43,504 nucleotides of DNA from Chitinophaga pinensis. Lineage in GTDB: Bacteria > Bacteroidota > Bacteroidia > UBA4408. The stretch spans positions 1-43,504 of the forward strand of contig CAMBZU010000022.1 in the NCBI GenBank assembly GCA_945872355.1, in the 5' to 3' direction. Under the pieces are notes generated by a model. That model was given only the letters and a program-made list of their open reading frames with translations, did not search any database and had not been told where the DNA came from. Every line of letters begins with the position of its first letter. Positions within the stretch are counted from its first letter, which is position 1. Shown piece after piece: positions 17,389-23,493 of the stretch. The translations under genes and the position numbers were made by a program.

Positions 17389-17727
17389 CTAGTACAAAAA
17401 TAGCTGTATTTTTTGCAAATTCTTTTCTCTGGTAACTTTTTGAATTTGAAACCAATCAACAATAGTCCATATACCAAAGCCGCCACAAGTTAAAAGTTTT
17501 CCAATTCCAAGTCCTGTGTCACCAAGCATAAACCTGTCAATACCCAGTGAACCAGCTAAAATTGAAACTATTAAACTTGTTGTTGGGTCTTTAAATTGAA
17601 TGGTTGAAATCATTGCCCATTTCGAATCATCTAATGCCACTAATCGCTCTCTAATTACATTTACTTGATGACTTTCGAAGAATTTTGCGTTGGTGATGAT
17701 GAACATATCAACTTTCTGTGCTTCCAT
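17389..17727 (-). CDS. TM2-domain membrane protein
   Basis: 112 residues. The C-terminal half is a TM2 domain, two helices joined by a short turn: VSILAGSLGIDRFMLGDTGL, then GKLLTCGGFGIWTIVDWF. The conserved G-x-DRF-x-LG and G-x-W-x-x-x-D residues are present. The first half is soluble and polar. First gene of the TM2-DUF2752-DUF4870-M48 run. Function of the operon is unknown. Confidence 0.83.
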   Translation of the reverse strand: MEAQKVDMFIITNAKFFESHQVNVIRERLVALDDSKWAMISTIQFKDPTTSLIVSILAGSLGIDRFMLGDTGLGIGKLLTCGGFGIWTIVDWFQIQKVTREKNLQKIQLFLY

Positions 17728-17935
17728 TTTTTTGTTTTTGTTTATATAATATACTACTCATTTGGCTTTTCGTTTTCGCCCTGTTTTTTTTAATGGTAGC
17801 TCGTCTCCATTATGTTACTCTTACAAACCCAAAAATAATTCTGAATTTGCAAATTAGTACTTAAAAAGTAGTTAGCACAAACAGCTTTTTAGCAGGCATG
17901 GGTTACTATTTTGTTCTTTTTAGTTATACTTCTTG

Positions 17936-17943
17936 CAAAGATA
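17936..17943 (-). promoter_or_regulatory. Candidate -7 box of the TM2 operon
   Basis: On the minus strand the bases read TATCTTTG, a full match to the Bacteroidota -7 element TAnnTTTG. A TTTG -33 box at the right distance is not seen, and the leader to the TM2 gene would be about 200 bases, so this is only moderately supported. Confidence 0.35.
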
Positions 17944-17989
17944 TAAAAATATGTACAACACGCTTTACAATTATTTTTTTTGGATTTTT

Positions 17990-18017
17990 ACTAACGTTTT
18001 TCATGTTTGCGTTGGGC
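17990..18017 (-). repeat. Half of an attC-like inverted site
   Basis: The 28 bases from ACTAACGTTTTTCAT to GTTGGGC match 21525-21552 at 23 positions. At 21523-21656 this is one end of a full inverted site. Here the homology stops at GGGC, exactly next to the 154-bp repeat starting at 18019, as if the site had been split by an insertion. Confidence 0.5.
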
Positions 18018-18018
18018 A

Positions 18019-18172
18019 ATTAAACCCAAATTAATCAATAGGAGATTTAAAAAATCGAACTACTTGATTTAGTTGGGTTAATCCCGATTTAGAAAATGTT
18101 GTCAGATTTGTAAAAATCTGATCTACAATTTCTAAATCGTTTAAGCATTTCTAATGCGTAAGCTGGGTTAAA
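18019..18172 (+). repeat. 154-bp direct repeat, left copy
   Basis: Identical to 19769-19922 except for 4 substitutions. It starts ATTAAACCCAAATTAATC and ends GCTGGGTTAA, giving short inverted ends (TTAAACCCA/TGGGTTAA), and holds an inner hairpin CAGATTTGTAAAAATCTG. No ORF. It could be a MITE or the remnant end of an insertion sequence. Confidence 0.88.
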
Positions 18173-18186
18173 AGCAGTTGTATGTA

Positions 18187-18332
18187 TTATACCAATTACA
18201 TTTATTAAATAGCCCAATGCCGATATAACAACATATAGTTCAATAAAATTGTACTATTTATTTTGTATCACCAATATTAGTAAAATAAGGTAATGCCGCA
18301 ATTGGACTAAATTGAAAGTGTAATCGGTATTA
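18187..18332 (+). repeat. Modular MITE-like element, copy 4
   Basis: 146 bp from TTATACCAAT to ATCGGTATTA. Same module order as the reverse complement of 6489-6662, but the second half of the first palindrome is missing (it passes from TTATTAAATAGCCCA straight to ATGCCGATAT). Begins 14 bases after the 154-bp repeat. Confidence 0.72.
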
Positions 18333-18351
18333 CTCCTTAATTTCAAAATTT

Positions 18352-18439
18352 GGGCAATGCTTTTTATGGCAATGGCTATCGCCATAAAAAGCCCGGGTCT
18401 TCCGCGCTACGAGGTAGCTTGCTTCAGCCCCTATTGCAA
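18352..18439 (+). repeat. Hairpin repeat family A, divergent copy 3
   Basis: Starts GGGCAATGC and ends CCCTATTGC, keeping the block order of family A (GGGCAAT, hairpin, TCTTCCGC, hairpin, AGCTT, TATTGC) with different hairpin sequences. The first hairpin has a perfect 12-bp stem GCTTTTTATGGC with a 10-base loop; the second is GCTAC-GAG-GTAGC. It follows modular element copy 4 by 19 bases. Further downstream, CACTCG/CGAGTG arms make another small hairpin. Confidence 0.6.
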
Positions 18440-18527
18440 TTTATTAGCATTATGCACTCGCTTGTGTTCCTCGAGTGAGCTTATAAGTAAAAGCAATGCC
18501 TTTCAGTTCTGGCATACCAACTTTTAA

Positions 18528-18833
18528 TTATTTTTTCAAGTTTAACTTCTTAATATCTAAATATTGTTTAAGGGTTTCTACATAATCCTCAAATGCAAGA
18601 ATTCCTTTTTTAGTTATCCTACATCTAGTAACGGGATACTTATTTTTAAAGTCCTTTTGAATAGTAATATATTCATTTTCTTTTAGCTTGTCCAATTGCA
18701 AACTTAAATTACCTGCTGATACTTTTGTAATTTCTTTTAATGCAGTAAACTCTGCTTCTTCTACACCCATTAATGTTGATATAATGGCAAGTCGAGTTTG
18801 CGAATGTAAAATTGAATCTAAATCATTAAACAT
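18528..18833 (-). CDS. Winged-helix transcriptional regulator
   Basis: 101 residues, the size and pattern of the compact MarR/ArsR-like winged-helix regulators common in Bacteroidota: LHSQTRLAIISTLMGVEEAE (first helix), FTALKEITKVSAGNLSLQLD (helix-turn-helix) and RCRITKKGILAFEDYVETL (wing and last helix). The start overlaps the end of the upstream membrane protein gene by 8 bases. Such regulators usually control their partner operon; a palindrome in the promoter of that operon fits autoregulation (inference). Confidence 0.85.
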   Translation of the reverse strand: MFNDLDSILHSQTRLAIISTLMGVEEAEFTALKEITKVSAGNLSLQLDKLKENEYITIQKDFKNKYPVTRCRITKKGILAFEDYVETLKQYLDIKKLNLKK

Positions 18834-19419
18834 TGGCTCGGGTGTATTTCATCATCAAACCTGGTATTAAACAATTAAGTAATACGCCAATTGCAGTGAT
18901 TAGAAATTTGTAATCAATACTACTTAATGGTATTAATATAATTAGAAGCATAGATAAAAAACCACCAATTATAAGAGGTTTAAAATTAGTAACTCCTCCA
19001 ATAATAAAATTGATTAAACCAAAAATGAGTAAAATGATTATGCAAAATAACTCAATAAAATTACTCGAATAACCTTCACTAATGCACATCACTCCTATAC
19101 CTATACTGGCTCCAATCCAGGCGTATTTGTAAACTTTTTCATTTAAAGGAACTATAGTTTCATTTTTATCATCTTTTCTTGATTGCAAGAAAGAAAGTAA
19201 GCCTCCTAATGCATAAAATGATAGGCTAATATCAGCAAGTAATGCAGTAAAATCAGTTCTGAAATGAACATGTAAAAATTGAACTAAAAAAGATGCCGGC
19301 AGGATAGACCCCCAAATAATATAGTAATTACTAGCGCCTGTCTTTTGTTTTGAACTGTGTTTTAAAGAACTTTCAATAATTGAAATTTGTTCTTCTGAAG
19401 TTAAAGTTTGATTTTCCAT
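18826..19419 (-). CDS. Six-helix membrane protein paired with winged-helix regulator
   Basis: 197 residues. After a soluble N-terminus (LTSEEQISIIESSLKHSS) there are about six hydrophobic segments, beginning near YYIIWGSILPASFLVQF and ending near FLITAIGVLLNCLIPGLMM. No enzymatic motif. It overlaps the regulator gene by 8 bases and shares its promoter. Membrane-protein/winged-helix pairs of this layout are frequent in Bacteroidota, but their job is unknown. The pair is enclosed by 154-bp direct repeats. Confidence 0.78.
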   Translation of the reverse strand: MENQTLTSEEQISIIESSLKHSSKQKTGASNYYIIWGSILPASFLVQFLHVHFRTDFTALLADISLSFYALGGLLSFLQSRKDDKNETIVPLNEKVYKYAWIGASIGIGVMCISEGYSSNFIELFCIIILLIFGLINFIIGGVTNFKPLIIGGFLSMLLIILIPLSSIDYKFLITAIGVLLNCLIPGLMMKYTRANV

Positions 19420-19446
19420 TTGTGTGTTTTTTAAATGTTTAGATCA

Positions 19447-19478
19447 CAAATGTAAACTAGTTAAAATTATTAACCAAA
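19447..19478 (-). promoter_or_regulatory. Consensus Bacteroidota promoter with overlapping palindrome
   Basis: On the minus strand: TTTG (19478-19475), a 20-base spacer, then TACATTTG (19454-19447). This matches TTTG-N19/21-TAnnTTTG. Transcription would begin near 19440, about 20 bases before the ATG at 19419. The spacer contains GTTAA-AATTA-TTAAC (19460-19474), an inverted repeat placed to block RNA polymerase if bound. Confidence 0.72.
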
Positions 19479-19544
19479 TTAAATTTAATTATTTTGAAAC
19501 TTTTAGCATTTAGTTAGATTTTAATTTTACAAATAGTTTGGTTC

Positions 19545-19708
19545 TTATACCAATGTGATTTATAAATTATGCCAATAATTTAAAATCTTATACCATTTGT
19601 TTTTATTAAATAGCCCAAAGCAATTTAATAAATTTACAATAGCTAATGCCGATATAACAACATATAGTTCAATAAAATTGGACTATTTTTTTTGTATCAC
19701 CGGTATTA
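19545..19708 (+). repeat. Modular MITE-like element, copy 5 (nested or fused)
   Basis: Left end TTATACCAAT, a module shared with copy 1, then a second left end TTATACCATT at 19588, the two palindromes shared with copy 2, and a right end ACCGGTATTA. Two left ends suggest insertion of one element into another, or deletion between neighbours. Confidence 0.7.
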
Positions 19709-19768
19709 CACATTAGGAATTGTAACACAACAAAATTATGCAATATACTTCTCGTTTCAGTCCTTCAT

Positions 19769-19922
19769 ATTAAACCCAAATTAATCAATAGGAGATTTAA
19801 AAAATCGAACTACTTGATTTAGTTGGGTTAATCCCGATTTAGAAAATGTTGTCAGATTTGTAAAAATCTGATCTGCAATTTCTTTATCGTTTAAGCATTT
19901 CTAATGCGTAATCTGGGTTAAA
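19769..19922 (+). repeat. 154-bp direct repeat, right copy
   Basis: Same orientation as 18019-18172, 1750 bases away, with 4 mismatches in 154 bases. The two copies and the DNA between them hold only the regulator/membrane pair and repeat elements. Just beyond this copy the sequence GCACAAAACTTT resembles the middle of the attC-like site at 21523-21656. Confidence 0.88.
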
Positions 19923-19989
19923 GAGCGAAGCACAAAACTTTCTAACAGCGCTAAACTGCTATTTTCTTGCAGTAGCTGTATGAGAAGTA

Positions 19990-20562
19990 TCATTCTGCAT
20001 TTTCGCCCGCCCTTTCATTTTTTTTTAATAAGTCTGCAATGATAATTGCAGGGAATTCTTGTTCTATAATAAGTCTTTGAAATGCAGAATAAATATCTTT
20101 TGCCGTATAAAAATGGCTTTCTATTTGAGAGTGCGTTTCATCAATGTATAAAAGTGGTATTAACAAATCTCTATTTAGATGATACGCTATACTGCTATCT
20201 TTAACATTTACTCTTACAAGCCCATTATTTAGCAAGTTATTGAAATGTGCCGCAAGGATGAATAAGTCAGTAGTTAATTCAATTGGATAATCCTCTAAAA
20301 TTTTTACTGAACAATGAAAGCGCGAATCCTCAACGTAGTAATAGAATCTCCCTGCTTTTCCATCATTAATTTCTAAAATTGTTTCAATGTATTTATCTTT
20401 TTCGTAAACATAATGCTTCCACTGAGCAAGCTCATGAAGTTTTTTTAAATCGCTCCAAACTATTTCTTCCTGCTTTTGCAAGTTAAATGATAATCGATAA
20501 ATTCTATTGAGGTATAATTTCAGTTTATTCATAGTTTTTTTAATTCTCATAATGATTTGCAT
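19990..20562 (-). CDS. Hypothetical protein
   Basis: 190 residues, or 180 if the start is the ATG at 20532 (MNKLKLYLNRIYRL), which looks more natural. Not recognised. The layout is alternating amphipathic strands and helices (LHELAQWKHYVYEKDKYIE, then RFYYYVEDSRFHCSVKIL, then IELTTDLFILAAHFNNLLNN), resembling the YbjN/secretion-chaperone-like alpha/beta fold; that is only an impression. No signal peptide. It follows the DUF1287 gene by 26 bases on the same strand. The C-terminal ERAGENAE is encoded by a GC-richer patch that may belong to a repeat. Confidence 0.6.
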   Translation of the reverse strand: MQIIMRIKKTMNKLKLYLNRIYRLSFNLQKQEEIVWSDLKKLHELAQWKHYVYEKDKYIETILEINDGKAGRFYYYVEDSRFHCSVKILEDYPIELTTDLFILAAHFNNLLNNGLVRVNVKDSSIAYHLNRDLLIPLLYIDETHSQIESHFYTAKDIYSAFQRLIIEQEFPAIIIADLLKKNERAGENAE

Positions 20563-20588
20563 GTAGGCGATAAGCGCGATGACGAAGT

Positions 20589-21173
20589 TTACTTTTCATA
20601 CCTGTAATGTCCTATTATTTTAAAGTTAAACAAACAGTCTTCTAATACCTGTCCACCGCCAATATTGTGAACTATTAAATTCCTTTTACCATCAGAAGAT
20701 TTCTTTTTTACTACAATTCCTATATGTGTTACAGCGCCACCAAGATTCCAACATACAATGTCACCCGGTAAAAAGTCTTTTGGATTAGTTGTAATTGGTT
20801 TTGTAATTCCATGTCTAGTAAAAAATATCATTAAGTTAGGAACTCTCCTGTGGTCAATATTTTTGTCTGGTTGAGATAGCCCCCAATTTTTAGGATATTT
20901 TGAAAAATTAGATTTCATGTCCTCATGAACCAATCTTTGCAAGTCAATCCCAAGTTTTCTGTATGCTCTAATGATTACGTCTGTGCATACACCTTTGCCA
21001 GATGGAACATCTCCATTGGGGTAAACAAGTTTAAAATAGGTCGGGTCGTAGCGCACAATTTGTTTGGTCAAGGTCAAAGTTGAATCAGCAAGTCTATTAT
21101 AAAAACTCGATTGCCCAACCGAAATTGTTATTGTAGAAATGAATACCAATATGTTAAGCAGTGTCTTTGTCAT
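20589..21173 (-). CDS. DUF1287 exported protein (NlpC/P60-like fold)
   Basis: 194 residues with an N-terminal signal peptide (MTKTLLNILVFISTITISVG). The DUF1287 core is unmistakable: VRYDPTYFKLVYPNGDVPSG, GVCTDVIIRAYRKLGIDLQ with the candidate catalytic Cys, LVHEDM, NIDHRRVPNLMIFFTRHG, PGDIVCWNLGG and THIGIVV with a candidate His. The fold is related to NlpC/P60 cysteine peptidases and amidases; the substrate is unknown, presumably in the envelope. Possible operon with the gene at 19990-20562. Confidence 0.88.
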   Translation of the reverse strand: MTKTLLNILVFISTITISVGQSSFYNRLADSTLTLTKQIVRYDPTYFKLVYPNGDVPSGKGVCTDVIIRAYRKLGIDLQRLVHEDMKSNFSKYPKNWGLSQPDKNIDHRRVPNLMIFFTRHGITKPITTNPKDFLPGDIVCWNLGGAVTHIGIVVKKKSSDGKRNLIVHNIGGGQVLEDCLFNFKIIGHYRYEK

Positions 21174-21522
21174 ATCATTTTAATTCAATACATTTTACTA
21201 TGAATTCTCTAAACGGTCTATCATCATTATTACTAACATGCTTTTATGCATAGTGCCCATCCTTTATTTACATCTACCCAAAATAAAATGGTTTTGTCCT
21301 CTGCTAATTGTTTTTTTACCTTCTTTTATCAATTACAAAAGCATGGCTGCTTCAAACTTGTTGGCTTGCACCATAAATGTACACTTGAACAAATTCTCAA
21401 AAAAAACACCAAAAATTTACATAACTCCAGCATATTTACCCTTTCATAGTCGTCAGTTATCGAGGTCAGTCTGTGAGCCATAGAGCTTATTTTTGATTCA
21501 TGTGTTATCTTTCAAGCTTTTA
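21174..21522. other. Gene-poor stretch upstream of DUF1287
   Basis: About 350 bp with no believable gene; the open frame at 21238-21483 on the plus strand has no family features and odd composition. It holds a 31-base segment (21340-21370) matching 22859-22889, inside the DUF2520 gene, at 29 positions. Confidence 0.5.
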
Positions 21523-21656
21523 CCACTAATGTTTTTCATATTGGCGATGGGCGGGCTTTTCAGCACAGAAGTTTGTTCGGAGAACTGAAAGTTCAGCTAT
21601 CACAAAACTAGCATGCGAATACGAAACCCCGCCTATTCCCATGGTGCTATTAGCGG
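21523..21656 (-). repeat. attC-like inverted site
   Basis: 134 bp with outer arms CCGCTAAT/ATTAGTGG (one mismatch) and inner arms GGCGGGGTTT/AAAAGCCCGCC, plus a central hairpin GAACT-TTC-AGTTC. One end overlaps the stop codon of the small gene at 21650-21958, as attC sites of integron cassettes do. The boxes resemble but do not meet the integron consensus RYYYAAC/GTTRRRY. Confidence 0.5.
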
Positions 21657-21958
21657 CTGTTTTTTTTTCTGCCTATAATTAAATGAATAAAAGTAAATAT
21701 TGAACTAATTAGCAGTGCATCCATAATAATAGCAAATTGTATAATAATCTTGGAGAATATAATACTATTTCTGAAAAGGTTATTCCCTATGTACCTCCCT
21801 GTATAAGTAATATAACCAATTATTTCATGTTTAGCCTGAGCAGAACTTGTAGTTAAAGTTCCCTCGTCATAGCCATATGCCTCAAGAATGCAAACCAAAA
21901 ATGTTATGCTTAAAATTAGGACTGATAGAAAAAAATAAACTAAAAATATTTTTCTCAT
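21650..21958 (-). CDS. Small membrane protein, possible cassette gene
   Basis: 102 residues with three hydrophobic segments: FLVYFFLSVLILSITFLVCI at the N-terminus, then a polar loop, IIFSKIIIQFAIIMDALLIS and FTFIHLIIG before a basic tail RKKNSR. Not recognised. The gene lies between a GTTAGCGG box abutting the kdsC stop and the attC-like site that overlaps its own stop, so it looks like a single-gene cassette. Confidence 0.6.
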   Translation of the reverse strand: MRKIFLVYFFLSVLILSITFLVCILEAYGYDEGTLTTSSAQAKHEIIGYITYTGRYIGNNLFRNSIIFSKIIIQFAIIMDALLISSIFTFIHLIIGRKKNSR

Positions 21959-22132
21959 TGATTATTTATTTTATCATAATGTGCAATTTTATCTAAAATG
22001 TCATTATTATTCATTGTTTCCAATATGTTTATGTTTTGCATTTTATACAAAATATTTTGAGCTTATTAATAATTGTTTGATTATGCTTTTTTAATTTAGT
22101 TAGTTATTTAGGTCTGCAGAAATTTCCGCTAA

Positions 22133-22660
22133 CTACCAAGTATGCGCATCCTTATCTAACCATTTATGCTGCGCCTTTAACACTTGCTCAATAACATCTC
22201 TAACACAACCTTTTCCACCAACTAGTTGAGATACATATAAACAAATTGGTTTAATGTCATTCGCCGCATCAGCCGGGCATGTAGAAGCTGCAATATGTTT
22301 CAAACATTCCATATCAGGAATATCATCGCCCATATATAATGTTTCTTCTAATGAAATTTTGTGTTCAATTAAAAACTCTTGTAAGATGGGCAATTTGTGA
22401 TGTACACCCATAAATATTTCTGTTACGCCCAATAAATTCAAGCGTTTAACCACTGCTTCTGATCTTCCACCACTGATAATTAAAATACGAATTCCTTTTT
22501 TTATAGCTAATTGCAAAGCATAGCCATCTTTAATATTCATTACACGCAATTGTTCTCCGTCATTAAAGCAATGCACCGAACCATCGGTAAGCACTCCATC
22601 CACATCAAACACCATTAATTTTATGTGTGGTAATAAGGTTTTAAAATTTTTTATTGGCAT
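22133..22660 (-). CDS. kdsC: KdsC-type 3-deoxy-D-manno-octulosonate 8-phosphate phosphatase
   Basis: A 175-residue HAD-family (type C0, no cap) phosphatase that makes Kdo for lipopolysaccharide. Motif I FDVDGVLTDG near residue 18, the Thr/Ser motif II in LIISGGRS, lysine in VHHKLPIL, and motif III YMGDDIPDM are all visible. Length matches KdsC. It follows the DUF2520 gene by 11 bases and ends the ccm operon run. The stop is directly joined to a GTTAGCGG box that starts the cassette island. Confidence 0.92.
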   Translation of the reverse strand: MPIKNFKTLLPHIKLMVFDVDGVLTDGSVHCFNDGEQLRVMNIKDGYALQLAIKKGIRILIISGGRSEAVVKRLNLLGVTEIFMGVHHKLPILQEFLIEHKISLEETLYMGDDIPDMECLKHIAASTCPADAANDIKPICLYVSQLVGGKGCVRDVIEQVLKAQHKWLDKDAHTW

Positions 22661-22671
22661 ATGCGCTGTGT

Positions 22672-23442
22672 TTAGCTGTTTGATGATTGAATGTGCTTGG
22701 TAATTTGCTCATAAATTAATTTCAATGAATCATCATTATGTAGCATTTCAAGATGTTTTTCTATTGTAGTTTCATCATTTCTTATGGCCGGCCCCGTTTG
22801 GGCTTTAGCAGGTGCAATGTAGTTAAGCTTGTTGATGCCTTCCTTTATTAATGGCAATAGCATGGCTGCTTCAAACTTGTTATCTTGCATTAAATCATAA
22901 GCAATTTTAATACAATGATTAGAAAAATTTGCGGCAAAAACAGCTGCTAAATGTATTGCTGTTCTTTGACTGCTATTTAAAAAATGAACACTATTGCCTA
23001 AAGATATAGCGAGTGATGCTAAATAAATTTCATCAGCTTTTTCATTGCACTCAATGAATATTGGAAAATCTTCATTTACCATTTTAATGCCTTTGGTAAA
23101 AGTTTGCAAAGGATAAAAAACAGCTGCTCTTTTATGTTTGTTTAGGACCTCTATTTTTACAGCTCCTGAGCTGTGCATTACAATGCCCGAATTACTTGGT
23201 ATTTGATTGGCAATAGCTTCAATAGCACTGTCTTTTACTGCAATAAAATAAATGGCTGCGTTGCTGCTTATTTGATTTAAATCATCAAAGGCTGTGGCCG
23301 AAAAAGCTTGCGAAAATGCCGCTGCTTTGCTTAACTCAGGATGATAAACTTGTGTAATCGTATAATTGAGCAACTTAAATCTTTCTGCAAAATAGCTAGC
23401 TACATTGCCACATCCAATCATCACTATTTTTTTATTTTCCAT
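22672..23442 (-). CDS. DUF2520 Rossmann-fold protein
   Basis: 256 residues: an N-terminal NAD(P)-binding Rossmann domain (VMIGCGNVASYFAERF, with the GxGNVA loop) and a C-terminal helical DUF2520 domain (SQRTAIHLAAVFAANFSNHC, then PAKAQTGPAIRNDETTIEKH). It is related to pyrroline-5-carboxylate and F420-dependent reductases; substrate unknown. It sits between ccmF and kdsC, spaced 51 and 11 bases. Confidence 0.88.
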   Translation of the reverse strand: MENKKIVMIGCGNVASYFAERFKLLNYTITQVYHPELSKAAAFSQAFSATAFDDLNQISSNAAIYFIAVKDSAIEAIANQIPSNSGIVMHSSGAVKIEVLNKHKRAAVFYPLQTFTKGIKMVNEDFPIFIECNEKADEIYLASLAISLGNSVHFLNSSQRTAIHLAAVFAANFSNHCIKIAYDLMQDNKFEAAMLLPLIKEGINKLNYIAPAKAQTGPAIRNDETTIEKHLEMLHNDDSLKLIYEQITKHIQSSNS

Positions 23443-23493
23443 ACTTTAATAAGCTTTAGCAAATAGCTGTGAAAGAAAGTTTAACAAGTGGAA

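Noticed and set aside
21238-21483. 81-codon plus-strand frame in the gene-poor region
   Set aside because: No recognisable domain, no ribosome-binding or promoter signal, and it includes the fragment copied from the DUF2520 gene.
17728-22132. Search for a transposase, integrase or toxin-antitoxin pair in the island
   Set aside because: None of the frames shows DDE, HUH, tyrosine- or serine-recombinase motifs; the regulator/membrane pair lacks toxin-antitoxin features.
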